DNA from: Acidobacteriota bacterium
Lineage (GTDB): Bacteria > Acidobacteriota > Terriglobia > Acidiferrales > UBA7541
Length of the DNA stretch: 64,000 nucleotides
Assembly: GCA_003225295.1 (NCBI GenBank)
Contig: QHYZ01000074.1
Location: 39,491-103,490, forward strand
Reading direction: 5' to 3'
Shown here: positions 26,002 through 35,040 of the stretch, in pieces
Layout of the letters: each line of letters begins with the position of its first letter
How positions within the stretch are numbered: the stretch's first letter is position 1
Made by a program: the position numbers and the translations under genes
The notes under the pieces: generated by a model
What the model was told of the DNA's origin: nothing
Databases searched by the model: none
What the model saw: only the letters and a program-made list of their open reading frames with translations

Positions 26002-26439
26002 ATGAAGTCACTTCGCTGTCGTATGTTGGTAGTTTCAGCGGTCGCGTTGGCGGCCGTTTGCACAAACGCGATCCCTGCTTTCGCCCAGAATGCATTCCAA
26101 GGCAGTTTCACACTTCCCACTGAGGTGCGCTGGCAAGGCGCGACACTCCCAGCAGGCGAATACACTTTTACAATGAAATCCGTCACCGCCCCCAACCTCA
26201 TCGTCCTGGACGGCCCCAGCGGCTCCTCGTTCGTGTCCGCGATTGTTGGTGATCGGGACAAAATCAGCGGCCCTAGCGTCTTGATCGTCGAGCATCGCGC
26301 CGGCAAGTCCATCGTACGCGAACTGTACATGGCTCAACTCGGTCTGCGGCTGCGCTACGCAGTGCCAAAGGCCCCGAAAGAAGCCGAACTCGCTCAGGCT
26401 CCTGTAACGACAGAAAGAATCCTCGTGGCGATGAAGTAA
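26002..26439 (+). CDS. Small secreted protein of unknown function
   Basis: 145 residues. Signal peptide MKSLRCRMLVVSAVALAAVC to about residue 30 (AFAQ). The mature part has GSFTLPTEVRWQGATLPAGE, YTFTMKS, LIVLDGPSGSSFVSAIVGD and ELYMAQLGLRLRYAVPK, a short beta-rich domain seen in many secreted acidobacterial proteins. No catalytic motif. The start has AGGAGG 6 nt upstream; a longer frame to 25801 was rejected. It has its own terminator (26472) and candidate operators upstream, so it is probably a regulated single-gene unit. Confidence 0.75.
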   Translation: MKSLRCRMLVVSAVALAAVCTNAIPAFAQNAFQGSFTLPTEVRWQGATLPAGEYTFTMKSVTAPNLIVLDGPSGSSFVSAIVGDRDKISGPSVLIVEHRAGKSIVRELYMAQLGLRLRYAVPKAPKEAELAQAPVTTERILVAMK

Positions 26440-26471
26440 GTGCCAAGCCTCCGAAGCAAATCGCCACTCAT

Positions 26472-26506
26472 AGCGCGAGCCCCACCCCAGGCTCGCGCTA
26501 TTTTAT
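26472..26506 (+). terminator. Rho-independent terminator of the small secreted protein gene
   Basis: Perfect 10-bp stem AGCGCGAGCC (26472-26481) / GGCTCGCGCT (26490-26499) around an 8-nt loop, then ATTTTAT. Located 33 nt after the stop. Confidence 0.75.
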
Positions 26507-26850
26507 GTTGCTCACCACTGGCCTAGCGAGTTCAGACAGAAAGTCGTTGCACACCCAACCGGTCTATGCGTTTACCAGACTTGAGAATCAGATGGTAGGG
26601 CGCAGGGTTTTGTTTGCAAGAATAACGATGCTCGCGATTCCTGCAAGCCGAATCTGCTAAAGGACGATTTCGACTTCTCCATACTCAGCCCTGGCGTTTG
26701 CGACAAGATAGACTTTCCTTTCGGCGCCCTCTTGCAATGCTGTTCGTATCAGGTTGGCGGCTCGATGAGAGTACCTTTCGCGTCATTCGCCACTCACAAA
26801 CTCATGGTTTGGGGGCGGTCTTATTTGGAAAATGGAATGCGGAGGCAGTA
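26507..26850. other. Intergenic stretch
   Basis: No feature recognised other than the upstream in-frame extension of the next gene (from TTG 26698), which is not supported by a ribosome site. Confidence 0.4.
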
Positions 26851-27546
26851 TTGCCCTCGCGCGGCTTAATTGTCCTTTGCGTGTTGCTGGGAGTGCTTCT
26901 CTTCGGCTGGCTCACGTGGCGGGACTTCTCATCGAGACGGCGGCTTAGGCAAGCTCCTGTCGCGACCATCAACAAGCAGCCGGTTGCTTTCGCGAACCGC
27001 ACGTTTGACCCGGTCACACCGCCGGCCGATATGCCACCGCTGGCCTCGGGGGAAAAAGCGGAGTGCGATTCCAATTTCCTTTCCAACGCCAGTGTCCGCG
27101 GGGAGTCTAGACAAACGGATGCCACACACGCGACCGTCACCATCACGGAGATCAAGGTGACGCTACAACTCAACATCAACATCTGGGTGCCGACCGGGGT
27201 AGCCCAACATGTGATCGAACATGAGGAAGGCCATCGCCAAGTCTCGGAATATTACTACCAGACCGCCGACAAACTCGCCGAGCGAATCGCCGCGACATAC
27301 ATGGGCAGACAAGTCGACATCACCGGCACGGATCTGGATGCCGAGTCCAGCAAGATGCTCCAACAAATGGCCGCCGATATCACCGATGAATACAAGAAGG
27401 AATTAAACCCAGGACCGACGCAACTGCTCTACGACGCCATCACCGACCACGGCCGGAATGAGGTCGTCGTCAAGGATGCTGTCGCTCACGCCCTCAAGAA
27501 CATAACAATCGAGTCAACTCAGCCGACGACAAACTCAGGAAATTGA
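26851..27546 (+). CDS. Membrane-anchored putative metalloprotease with HEEGH motif
   Basis: 231 residues from a TTG at 26851 preceded by GGAGG at 6 nt. An N-terminal TM helix (SRGLIVLCVLLGVLLFGWLT) leads to a globular domain with VIEHEEGHRQVSEYYYQ, an HExxH zinc-protease-like signature. The motif and the long helical tail (KLAERIAATYMG; MLQQMAADITDEYKKELN) resemble DUF922-type predicted proteases, but no third ligand is proven. A longer frame to 26698 or ATG 26737 is possible but would add non-conserved residues and no ribosome site. Neighbours do not suggest a substrate. Confidence 0.6.
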   Translation: MPSRGLIVLCVLLGVLLFGWLTWRDFSSRRRLRQAPVATINKQPVAFANRTFDPVTPPADMPPLASGEKAECDSNFLSNASVRGESRQTDATHATVTITEIKVTLQLNINIWVPTGVAQHVIEHEEGHRQVSEYYYQTADKLAERIAATYMGRQVDITGTDLDAESSKMLQQMAADITDEYKKELNPGPTQLLYDAITDHGRNEVVVKDAVAHALKNITIESTQPTTNSGN

Positions 27547-27635
27547 ACACGCAACGCCGAACGGGCGTCCAGGTCTCGCCGCTGTGCCCCGGAGCGACGA
27601 GGTCAGCGCAGGTGTAGTAGTGTACAAAAATAGCT

Positions 27636-28004
27636 ATGGATCGAGAAACCTTCCATCGTTGGCTGGCCTCTTATGGAAGCGCTTGGACCGGCCGTGACCC
27701 GGGGGCCGCCGCCTCGCTGTACGCAGACGATGCCACTTACCAAGTGACGCCCTTCGACGAACCCTTGCGTGGTCGGGCCGCAATCTACGAATATTGGGCC
27801 GGCGTAGCGAGAACCGAAGAAAAAATCCAGTTCGAATATGAGATCCTCGCAGTCACTGAGGAGCATGGTATCGCCAGGTGGTGGGCGTCCTTTGTCCGCG
27901 TGCCACCTGGCCTAGAAACGACACTGGACGGCATCTTCCTGATCTCGTTGGACTCGGCGGGTCACTGTCGGTCCCTTCGTGAATGGTGGCATAAACGGCA
28001 GTAG
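27636..28004 (+). CDS. NTF2-like (SnoaL/DUF4440-type) protein
   Basis: 122-residue cone-shaped alpha+beta fold. The motif GSAWTGRDPGAAASLYADDA near the N-terminus, then RGRAAIYEYWAGVAR, is typical of nuclear-transport-factor-2-like proteins that bind small molecules or act as isomerases. The rest (EYEILAVTEEHGIARWWASF) gives the curved sheet. No catalytic residues can be picked with confidence. A short single gene with no operon partners; function unknown. Confidence 0.75.
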   Translation: MDRETFHRWLASYGSAWTGRDPGAAASLYADDATYQVTPFDEPLRGRAAIYEYWAGVARTEEKIQFEYEILAVTEEHGIARWWASFVRVPPGLETTLDGIFLISLDSAGHCRSLREWWHKRQ

Positions 28005-28103
28005 TTCGTCCCATTGCCTAATGATCGAATCTGCTAACGCCCGGCACTGCTTCATCAGCGAAAAGTCGTCGGACGCATGCGACGGTCATGGCAATTCCGG
28101 CCA

Positions 28104-28718
28104 TCAGTCTGACTTTGCTCGGCTGGCTGGCGGCACAATTCCGTTCATCCGCAAATACTCCACCATCTGTCCGTAATGATTAAATGCGTGGGCGACGGCG
28201 AATGTGGCCAAGTACAGGCGGGGCGATTTGCTGTGCTCAGCGGTCTGCAACATGTTCTGAGTAGTCAACGTGGCCGCCGCCTTGTGACCCAAGGCAAAAG
28301 AGTCCTTCAGGAACTTAACGATGTCGGCTTTGGCCTTCAAGTCCTCAGGACCGTTCCCGCCCTTGAAGTCTTCCGGGAGCTTATCGCCGGTAAGCCCCGA
28401 CCATAGGAAGTAGTTGGAAGCGGCGACATGCTTGACCTGCAAGGCAAACGTGCGCACACCCCTGTAGTCGGCCCCTGGAATGTTCAAGCTCTCAGGAGAG
28501 AAGTTGAACTTATCTTCCGGCATGGCTTCGGCAGCTTCCACAATTTGCTTTTCGATAATGCTGATCTGGCGGTCCACGGTTGAAGCTACCGTCGGCGGAG
28601 GCTGCGACTGTTGCGCCCGAGGCACGCTCGCGGCCGCGGCGCTCTTTGTGCCCTGTCCGAAAGCGGCGATGGCAAAGATGAATGCTGCCAACCGCAAGAA
28701 GATTCGTATTTGTTTCAT
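28104..28718 (-). CDS. Secreted DinB-family protein
   Basis: 204 residues. Signal peptide MKQIRIFLRLAAFIFAIAAF, then a DinB four-helix bundle: SIIEKQIVEAAEAMPEDKFN, FALQVKHVAASNYFLWSG (metal-ligand His on helix 2), and AVAHAFNHYGQMVEYLRMNG, with His residues that bind the divalent metal in the family. The start ATG (28718) has GAGGAGGT upstream; a longer frame to 28811 was rejected. The next gene up is a second DinB protein on the same strand. Most DinB proteins are cytoplasmic thiol-transferases; export is common in this phylum and the function is unknown. Confidence 0.82.
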   Translation of the reverse strand: MKQIRIFLRLAAFIFAIAAFGQGTKSAAAASVPRAQQSQPPPTVASTVDRQISIIEKQIVEAAEAMPEDKFNFSPESLNIPGADYRGVRTFALQVKHVAASNYFLWSGLTGDKLPEDFKGGNGPEDLKAKADIVKFLKDSFALGHKAAATLTTQNMLQTAEHSKSPRLYLATFAVAHAFNHYGQMVEYLRMNGIVPPASRAKSD

Positions 28719-28883
28719 TGGAGCGACCTCCTCAATTTGTTTGAACTCAAAAACTTGTGGCATCCCTCGGAAATGACTATTGGACCGTGTGAATTCCACA
28801 AACCAAGTCACGATTGCTTCCGAGCCGGTGACATACGGGAGTTAGGAATTGCAGCCCGGAACTTTCAAGGACCTATTACCGCA

Positions 28884-29465
28884 TTACCGCCGCGAGTCCG
28901 GCGGCACCAGGTTGTTCGCGCGATAGTAGACCACGAGCTGGCCATAGTGCTCGCCGCTGTGCTCGATGGCGAACATCCAGGCGTAGGAATTGTGGACTAG
29001 CCTGTTCCCCCACGCATATGCCGCAATTTTGTCCAGTCCTGCGTCGCCCTGCTGTTGAATCAGGTTCGCTCCGTCCGCGACCGCCTGCTGAATCAGCTTC
29101 ACAACGTCGGCTTTCGTCTTGTAAGCATCTCGCGACGGGTTGTGCTTGTTCTTGCCAAAGTCGGGCCCGATGTTTGATCCGGAAATCGAACGCATCAGGT
29201 CGTAATCGACTCCGGCGACGTGTAGGAGATTTTGCGCAAAGGTGCGCTGGTCTTTCTGCAGCTGGAAGTCATACTTGTCTTCGGGGAAATCCTGGGCCAT
29301 GGTAATGAGTTTGTTCCCGATCTCGTTCCACATTTCCAGCGTCTCGTCTGCCCGGGAGCGCGCAGGATGTGGAGCTTGATTCTGCGATTGGCCCAGACTG
29401 TGAATACTCGCTCCCATGACGGTAAGCAGAGGGACCGCAACTAGCCCAAGCGAGGACCGCTCCAT
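28884..29465 (-). CDS. Secreted DinB-family protein, second copy
   Basis: 193 residues. N-terminal MERSSLGLVAVPLLTVMGAS is a signal peptide or anchor. The DinB bundle follows: EMWNEIGNKLITMAQDFPED, TFAQNLLHVAGVDYDLMRSI, and FAIEHSGEHYGQLVVYYRAN containing the C-terminal metal-binding His. The ATG at 29465 has AAAGGA before it; the longer frame to 29696 runs into the ADOP gene end and was rejected. It is transcribed in the same direction as the first DinB gene 165 nt downstream; the two share layout but are diverged, consistent with an old duplication. Confidence 0.82.
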   Translation of the reverse strand: MERSSLGLVAVPLLTVMGASIHSLGQSQNQAPHPARSRADETLEMWNEIGNKLITMAQDFPEDKYDFQLQKDQRTFAQNLLHVAGVDYDLMRSISGSNIGPDFGKNKHNPSRDAYKTKADVVKLIQQAVADGANLIQQQGDAGLDKIAAYAWGNRLVHNSYAWMFAIEHSGEHYGQLVVYYRANNLVPPDSRR

Positions 29466-29632
29466 GGTAAATTTTTCCTTTCGATTGGCAATGAACTCAG
29501 AACGCGCGCCCTTCGAATCCCTGCGAAGTGCGCGGCACTCCGCGGTTTCGTGTCGCACACAAAAGTCAAGACTGTCACGTCGAAAAAGTGTGCGCCACTC
29601 GCCCGTTGGCTTTCCGCCGCCTCTGGCCTGAG

Positions 29633-32350
29633 CTATTCGTATCTCAGCGCGACCAGTGGATCGACGCGTAGCGCGCGCCGCGCCGGAATATAACAAGCAA
29701 GCAGAGCGACACCGATGAGAAGAAGAGCGACCACCACAAAGGTCAGAGGATCTGTTGGTCTCACGCCGTACAGCAGTCCGGTCATCAGATGTGACACGAC
29801 CACGGCACCAACGAGTCCAACCGCAGCGCCGACAATGACGAGCCCTAATCCTTGACCCAAGACCATCTGCAGGATGCTCCTCCTTTCTGCACCAAGTGCG
29901 AGGCGAATCCCGATCTCGTGTGTGCGCTCGCTTACGAGGTACGAAATCACTCCGTAAATTCCGAGCCCAGCGAGCAGCAAGGCGATCAGAGCGAACAGCG
30001 CAACTATTTCCATCGAGAATCGCCTCTCGGAGAGAGACGCGGATACCGTATCGCTGAGCGCCTGTGCACCGAAAACGGGAAGCGCCGGATCGACGGATTG
30101 CACTTGCTCGCGCACTTCATCTGGAATTGCAGCGGTGTCCAAATGTCCGCGTAGAAATATCGCCAGCCGTTTTCCCCCGGTCTGATACAAGTCTAGATAG
30201 ATTTTGGGAACGCCCGCTTCCGCCAGCGATTCTGTCCTTGCGTTGGCGATGATGCCCACTATGGTAATCCAGGGCGAGTCCGCTCTGGCATTCCTGAAAC
30301 GCTTGCCGATGGGATTTTGGTTTGGCCAGTACGTCCGCGCGAAGGCTTCATTGATCACGGCGACTTGCGGGGCCCTATCGTTGTCCGATTCGTCGAACGG
30401 GCGGCCGCGCAGCAAAGGCATGTTCAGCAAATGAAAATACTCCGGCGTAACGCTTGACCGTTCTACCACGGCAGGCTCGTCGCTCTGAATGTCGCGTCCC
30501 TCGACTGTGAATAAGAACTGGCCCTCGGCTATTAGTTTTAGATCCCGTAGACTCTCGTCTAACGGAATGGACGCGGTGTCTCCGAGGGCTGCATCTTCGA
30601 CTCTCGGCAGCGCTCTACTGCGGCGAAGCAATCCACGAAAGAACGACGCCTCTTGTGCAGGCGTAGCGTAGGTGTCAGTCTTTGGATCATTGGGGAAAGG
30701 CAGCCTCGTCCGGACCGCCATTACATTTTGTGGAGTGAATCCGAGCCGCACATTCACTAAGTCCCGGAAACTGCGGAGCAAAAGTCCGGCAGCAACCATC
30801 AGCACCAACGAGAGAGCAAACTCGATTACCACCAGAATTCGGCGAGATCGCGCTTGCTCCCCGGAACCTGTCGAGCCGCGCGCTGATTCTTTGAGCGAAT
30901 GAGTCAGGTCGACCCGCCCCGCATGTAAAGCAGGAGCCAGACCGAAAATAGCGCCGGCCACGACAGAAGCGCCGAGAGCGAACAGCAAAACGCTCCAGCT
31001 AATCGATATGTCGTTGAGCCGCGGCAGGCTGTCAGGCACGAATCGCAGCAGAAATCCCTTGGTGCAGAAAAGAATCGCTAAACCGGCAATCCCGCCGAGC
31101 AGGGAAAGAAACAAGCTCTCCGTCAGCAACTGACTGGTCAGCCGCAGCCGCGCGGCCCCGAGCGCCTGGCGAATGGCCATTTCGCGTCCTCTCGCGCTGG
31201 CGCGAGCCAACAGCAGATTGGCGACATTGACGCAGCCGATCAGCAGGACCAATCCCACGGCGCCAAGTAGCAGAATTAATGATTGTCGAATATTGCCGAC
31301 TACCCTTTCTTTGAGCGGCAGCAGCCGCACAGTCCACGCGCTCGGCTTCGGATAATCCTCCGGGAATTCCTTCTGCAAAGCGGCGACGAGCGCCTCCAGT
31401 CGGCTTTGCGCTGCCGCAATCGTCAATCCCGGCTTCAGCCGGGCGACGGCTGTCGGGAGGTTTCTCCCGCTCCGCGGCGGGTGATCAGACATAGGCGGGC
31501 CGTAAAAACTAGTGGCGGCCCAGACCTCGATGTTCCTTTCTTCCGTAATTCGTCCCGGGGCGTCGAAACCCTGTGGCATGACGCCGACGATCCGATACAA
31601 GTCGGTGTCGAGCCGGATGCTGCGGTCCAAAATATGCGGGTCGCCGCCGAACGCCCGCTTCCACAGACCGTCGCTGATGAGGACCTCCGGCGTAAGCCCG
31701 GGCGAGTGATCCCCGGGATTGAAGGCGCGGCCCAACTGCGGCTTGACGGCCAGAAGCGCGAAATAATTCGGCGCGACGATGAGCAAACGGACGCGCGCAG
31801 GTTGAGATGAGCCTGTAAGATTATTTTCGTCAAACCACGTAGGCGAGACGTATTCGAAAATGCCGGAACGCTGAAGATCCTGCCATTCAGGCTGGGACAT
31901 GCCTACGTCCTGAGCGCCAACACCGGGAAGATCATCCTCGATACTTACGAGCTGCTCCGGTTGGGGGTACGGCAGGGGATGCAACAGCGTGGCATCGACG
32001 ACGCTGAAAATCGCGGTCGTCGCTCCGATGCCCAAGGCAATCGTCAGGACGGCGACGGCGCTGAAGCCTGGAGATTTGCGCAGCATGCGCAGACCGTAGC
32101 GGGCGTCCTGCGCCAGGTTCTCGAACCATTCCCAGCCCCACGCTATGTGACTTTCTTGCTTCAGGTACGTTGTGTTGCCGAACCGGCGACGGGCTGCGGC
32201 TCGAGCATCACCCTCCGTCATTCCGGATTGGAGCTGTTCGTGTTGGCGCAATTCCAAATGCAGGCGCATCTCCTCTTCGAGTTCCGCATCAAACTGCCGC
32301 CGATGAATCAGCATCCTGAGCCGTCTTGCAAGTTCGCGCAGCCAGTCCAT
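29633..32350 (-). CDS. ADOP-family MacB-like ABC permease
   Basis: 905 residues. The N-terminal cytoplasmic ADOP segment (about 1-65, with RRQFDAELEEEMRLHLELRQ) is the mark of the acidobacterial duplicated-orphan-permease family. Two MacB-PCD-plus-FtsX units follow: TM1 near AVLTIALGIGATTAIFSVVD, FtsX helices in the middle (LLGAVGLVLLIGCVNVANLL), a second PCD and C-terminal FtsX helices (ISYLVSERTHEIGIRLALGA; VVALLLIGVALLACYIPARR). There is no ATP-binding domain. The PadR regulator gene ends 13 nt upstream, so the pair forms an operon. A role in efflux or lipoprotein/peptide export is inferred from MacB. Confidence 0.93.
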   Translation of the reverse strand: MDWLRELARRLRMLIHRRQFDAELEEEMRLHLELRQHEQLQSGMTEGDARAAARRRFGNTTYLKQESHIAWGWEWFENLAQDARYGLRMLRKSPGFSAVAVLTIALGIGATTAIFSVVDATLLHPLPYPQPEQLVSIEDDLPGVGAQDVGMSQPEWQDLQRSGIFEYVSPTWFDENNLTGSSQPARVRLLIVAPNYFALLAVKPQLGRAFNPGDHSPGLTPEVLISDGLWKRAFGGDPHILDRSIRLDTDLYRIVGVMPQGFDAPGRITEERNIEVWAATSFYGPPMSDHPPRSGRNLPTAVARLKPGLTIAAAQSRLEALVAALQKEFPEDYPKPSAWTVRLLPLKERVVGNIRQSLILLLGAVGLVLLIGCVNVANLLLARASARGREMAIRQALGAARLRLTSQLLTESLFLSLLGGIAGLAILFCTKGFLLRFVPDSLPRLNDISISWSVLLFALGASVVAGAIFGLAPALHAGRVDLTHSLKESARGSTGSGEQARSRRILVVIEFALSLVLMVAAGLLLRSFRDLVNVRLGFTPQNVMAVRTRLPFPNDPKTDTYATPAQEASFFRGLLRRSRALPRVEDAALGDTASIPLDESLRDLKLIAEGQFLFTVEGRDIQSDEPAVVERSSVTPEYFHLLNMPLLRGRPFDESDNDRAPQVAVINEAFARTYWPNQNPIGKRFRNARADSPWITIVGIIANARTESLAEAGVPKIYLDLYQTGGKRLAIFLRGHLDTAAIPDEVREQVQSVDPALPVFGAQALSDTVSASLSERRFSMEIVALFALIALLLAGLGIYGVISYLVSERTHEIGIRLALGAERRSILQMVLGQGLGLVIVGAAVGLVGAVVVSHLMTGLLYGVRPTDPLTFVVVALLLIGVALLACYIPARRALRVDPLVALRYE

Positions 32351-32363
32351 CAGGGAGCCCCTT

Positions 32364-32693
32364 TCAGACGGCCTCGATCACCCGCGTGATCGCTCCGATG
32401 ACGCGTTCAAATTGCGACATTTCCACGTTTAATTGTTTCCGTCCCGCCGCGGTTAGTTGGTAGTAGCGGGCCCGGCGGTTTCCGGCCGTCGTGCCCCACT
32501 TCGCGGTCACCCAGCCCTTGACCAGCATCCGCTGCAGCGCGGGATACAGGGAGCCTTCTTCGACTTGGAGGATGTCATCCGATATCCGCTGAATGGAATT
32601 GGCGATCTCATATCCATGCATCTCACCCGATCGCGCCAGAGTCTTCAAGATCAGCAGATAGAGTGTTCCGGGAGGTATCTCGTCTCGATGCAA
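32364..32693 (-). CDS. PadR-family transcriptional regulator
   Basis: 109 residues, winged-helix repressor. PGTLYLLILKTLARSGEMHG, YEIANSIQRISDDILQVEEG and SLYPALQRMLVKGWVTAKWG form the PadR wHTH; the rest is a short dimerisation helix. The start is TTG (32693) with AGGAG 7 nt upstream. It precedes the ADOP permease by 13 nt. PadR-ADOP pairs are widespread in Acidobacteriota, and PadR probably represses the operon in response to a small molecule. Confidence 0.92.
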   Translation of the reverse strand: MHRDEIPPGTLYLLILKTLARSGEMHGYEIANSIQRISDDILQVEEGSLYPALQRMLVKGWVTAKWGTTAGNRRARYYQLTAAGRKQLNVEMSQFERVIGAITRVIEAV

Positions 32694-32993
32694 GTCGCCA
32701 CTCCTGACATAGTTAGACTATGCCAGTTTCGAATCGTTAGCAACCCGTGTCAAGGGAATCGGGGACATGGGTGTCGAGGTCACTTCAGACAACGGTTGCC
32801 CGGTAGCGGACTTGGCCTACTCAGCGCCTCTAAACATGAGCGTAATCTTTGTCATCAGGCGCTGTTCGAATTTTCGCGCGCGGCCGCGAGGAGCCATTTC
32901 TTCAACACGGCAGTGAATTGTGGTTTCACTCCGTCAAACATAAGCCCCATTTGCTCGAACGTCTTAAGATCCGATGCAGTCTGAAGATTCTAG
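32694..32993. other. Intergenic stretch
   Basis: 300 bp; no coding sequence, hairpin or promoter recognised with confidence. Confidence 0.4.
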
Positions 32994-33182
32994 TCAGCCG
33001 CGAAGGCGAGCTTGTCGTCGAGATTGCCAGAGCCAAACAGTAATTCCGACAACAAACAGAACTGATTGAATCCAGTCCTTGATGGGATTGCCTTTAAAGA
33101 CGAAAGCGGAGACGATAAGGGCAAGCGCCCAAATGACCGCCCAAAGCACAAGTGTTGTCGGCTGTCGCTTAGTGGTTGTCAT
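32994..33182 (-). CDS. Small membrane protein with two predicted helices
   Basis: 62 residues: basic MTTTKRQPT, a hydrophobic helix LVLWAVIWALALIVSAFVF, a short loop KGNPIKDW, a second helix IQSVLFVVGITVWLW, and a basic tail RRQARLRG. This is a plausible two-helix inner-membrane protein with no recognised family. It directly follows a remnant of a cytoplasmic hypothetical gene (33219-33317) on the same strand. Confidence 0.5.
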   Translation of the reverse strand: MTTTKRQPTTLVLWAVIWALALIVSAFVFKGNPIKDWIQSVLFVVGITVWLWQSRRQARLRG

Positions 33183-33218
33183 GGTTTGACTGTACTCTGT
33201 TTTCTTGGTCCCGTCGCG

Positions 33219-33317
33219 TCACTCCAGGTCCGCGAGTGATAAACCATCCAGAAGCGCTTGCTCTGCCGTTTGTTGGACCAGGAAGTCCTTGACTTCAGAA
33301 ACGCTCGTGACCTCGAC
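33219..33317 (-). pseudogene. Remnant of a conserved hypothetical gene
   Basis: 33 codons, VEVTSVSEVKDFLVQQTAEQ then ALLDGLSLADLE and stop. The segment resembles the start region of a small acidobacterial protein that continues past LSDLE in intact copies. Here a stop follows at once and no start codon with a ribosome site precedes it; a TAG lies four codons upstream in frame. Called a remnant with low confidence. Confidence 0.35.
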
Positions 33318-33456
33318 GGCCCTCTATACCATGACGCGCGGGATTGCGCGGTGGTGCGGGTCACACATCTGTGTTTGCCTCTCCGCGGTCCCCCGGGAGC
33401 GACCTGGAGTTCGCGCCGCCTTATCGGAGTGCTCTGGGCGAATTCCGCAAGCAGGC

Positions 33457-34629
33457 TCAAGCCAGGTTCTTCGGCGGCCAGGCTATCTGGCCGGTGCCGC
33501 GGTAGGCCAGATTGGCGATCTGGCCGGCGCGGGCTGCGGCAACTCCGGCTTCCACTGGCGCGTTGGGCTCATTGCGGGTCTTGATGCAATCGAAGAAATT
33601 CTGCATGTGGTCGATGGTGCCATCGCGGAAGCTGTCTGCCTTGACGACCGGATTGTCCTTGGCCGGCACGCCCTCATGATAGACGCCAAAGCCGCTGCGG
33701 TTGAGCTTCAGGGTTGCGTTCGTGCCGCGGAACTCGAGGCCGCCATCGTCGATCGAGGAGGCCATCATGCCCTCGTAGAGGACATCGACGCCGGGATAGC
33801 GGAGAGCTGCCTGAACGGTGTCGGGACAATCCCATTGCTCGAAGATGTATTTATCGGCGAGCATCTGCACATGGCGAGGTTGATCGGTTTTCATGGCCCA
33901 GTGCACGACGTCGATCCAGTGGGTGAAGAGGTCGGTCATGGCGCCGCCACCAAAATTCCAGAACCACCGCCAGCGGTAGAACTTTTCTTCGCTGATGGGC
34001 TGATCGGGAGCGCCGCCGAGCCACTGCTTCCAATCAAGGACCTGGGTATCGACCGGTCTGGTGGCCATGAAAACATGATAGTTCTGCCACCAATAGGTTC
34101 TGACCTGGGGTACGCGCCCCAGGCTTCCTCCCTGAATGAGATCGACGGCATCGCGAAAGTGGCTCCAGCTGCGCTGCTGCATGCCGCACTGCAGGATTTG
34201 CTTGCTGGAGCGGACTGCCCGGCTGAGGGCGGCGCCTTCCTCAATGGTGTGGGTGACCGGTTTTTCAAGATAGACGTCTTTGCCTGCTGCCAGGGCGTCG
34301 ACCGCCATGCGCACATGCCAGTGGTCGGGCGAGGCGATAATGACGGCATCGATCGGCTGCTCGAGGACTGCGCGATAATCCACATGGGTGGTTGCGATGC
34401 CATTGGAACGTAGTTTGACGGCGTCGCGTCGCGGTCCATAAACATCGCTAACGGCGACGATCTGGTAGTGGCCGAAGTGGTCGGCGGCATTGAGCAGGTC
34501 GCCCATGCGGCCGCCAGCGCCAATTACTCCGACGCGCAGGGTGTCGTTGGCGCCGAGGACTCGGGTTGACGCCAGCGCGGTGATCCCGCTGGCGAGGATA
34601 AAGCTGCGACGATTGAGTTGATAGGACAT
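33457..34629 (-). CDS. Gfo/Idh/MocA-family oxidoreductase, Tat-exported
   Basis: 390 residues. A twin-arginine-like signal (NRRSFILASGITALASTRVL) precedes a Rossmann domain with the dinucleotide-binding GVIGAGGRMGD and the family motif DVYLEKPVTHTIEEG (Lys-Pro loop). The C-terminal alpha/beta domain has the conserved FRWRWFWNFGGGAMTDLFTH-like region (read as KFYRWRWFWNFGGGAMTDL) and HWIDVVHW. It should oxidise or reduce a sugar or inositol-type substrate with NAD(P), in the periplasm if the Tat signal works. The ATG at 34629 starts just before the RR pair. A 402-codon rightward ORF over it is an antisense shadow. Confidence 0.9.
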   Translation of the reverse strand: MSYQLNRRSFILASGITALASTRVLGANDTLRVGVIGAGGRMGDLLNAADHFGHYQIVAVSDVYGPRRDAVKLRSNGIATTHVDYRAVLEQPIDAVIIASPDHWHVRMAVDALAAGKDVYLEKPVTHTIEEGAALSRAVRSSKQILQCGMQQRSWSHFRDAVDLIQGGSLGRVPQVRTYWWQNYHVFMATRPVDTQVLDWKQWLGGAPDQPISEEKFYRWRWFWNFGGGAMTDLFTHWIDVVHWAMKTDQPRHVQMLADKYIFEQWDCPDTVQAALRYPGVDVLYEGMMASSIDDGGLEFRGTNATLKLNRSGFGVYHEGVPAKDNPVVKADSFRDGTIDHMQNFFDCIKTRNEPNAPVEAGVAAARAGQIANLAYRGTGQIAWPPKNLA

Positions 34630-35040
34630 GGCGATTATCTTAGCGAGTCACGGTCAACGAGGAAAGTGCTTGGACACGGATTTGCTCTCCGCGCCAAATG
34701 TCACGCGCATTGTTTTCGCCGCTCGATAAGGGACGCAATCACTTGAAGACCAGAAGTCTGGACGGAGAAATGATTCCGCTGGCCGCCTCGTCTTACACCG
34801 CGTACTTCCGTTCTCATTGACTTTGGCGGCTCGAGCTTCGCGGTTCCAGCCGTTACGCTGATTGCACGAGTGTTACCGTTGGGGACCGGCTTGCGCATAA
34901 ACATGCTCAAGAGAACTTCCTATGAGGATGTGTCTGATTTCATTTTCAAACATCTAACGAATGGCAGGCAGATAGCTGCGGCAATACCCGGCCGTCCCTC
35001 AGTTGCTCGGCGAGAGTAGGCTGCAAACGAGGCTTCACAA
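34630..35040. other. Divergent intergenic region between oxidoreductase and metallophosphoesterase genes
   Basis: 411 bp between divergently transcribed genes, so it should hold both promoters; no element was identified with confidence. Confidence 0.4.

Noticed and set aside
33205..34413. Rightward 402-codon ORF
   Set aside because: It is antisense to the Gfo/Idh/MocA gene, which has a Tat signal and a Rossmann motif; long shadows are expected in GC-rich coding sequence.
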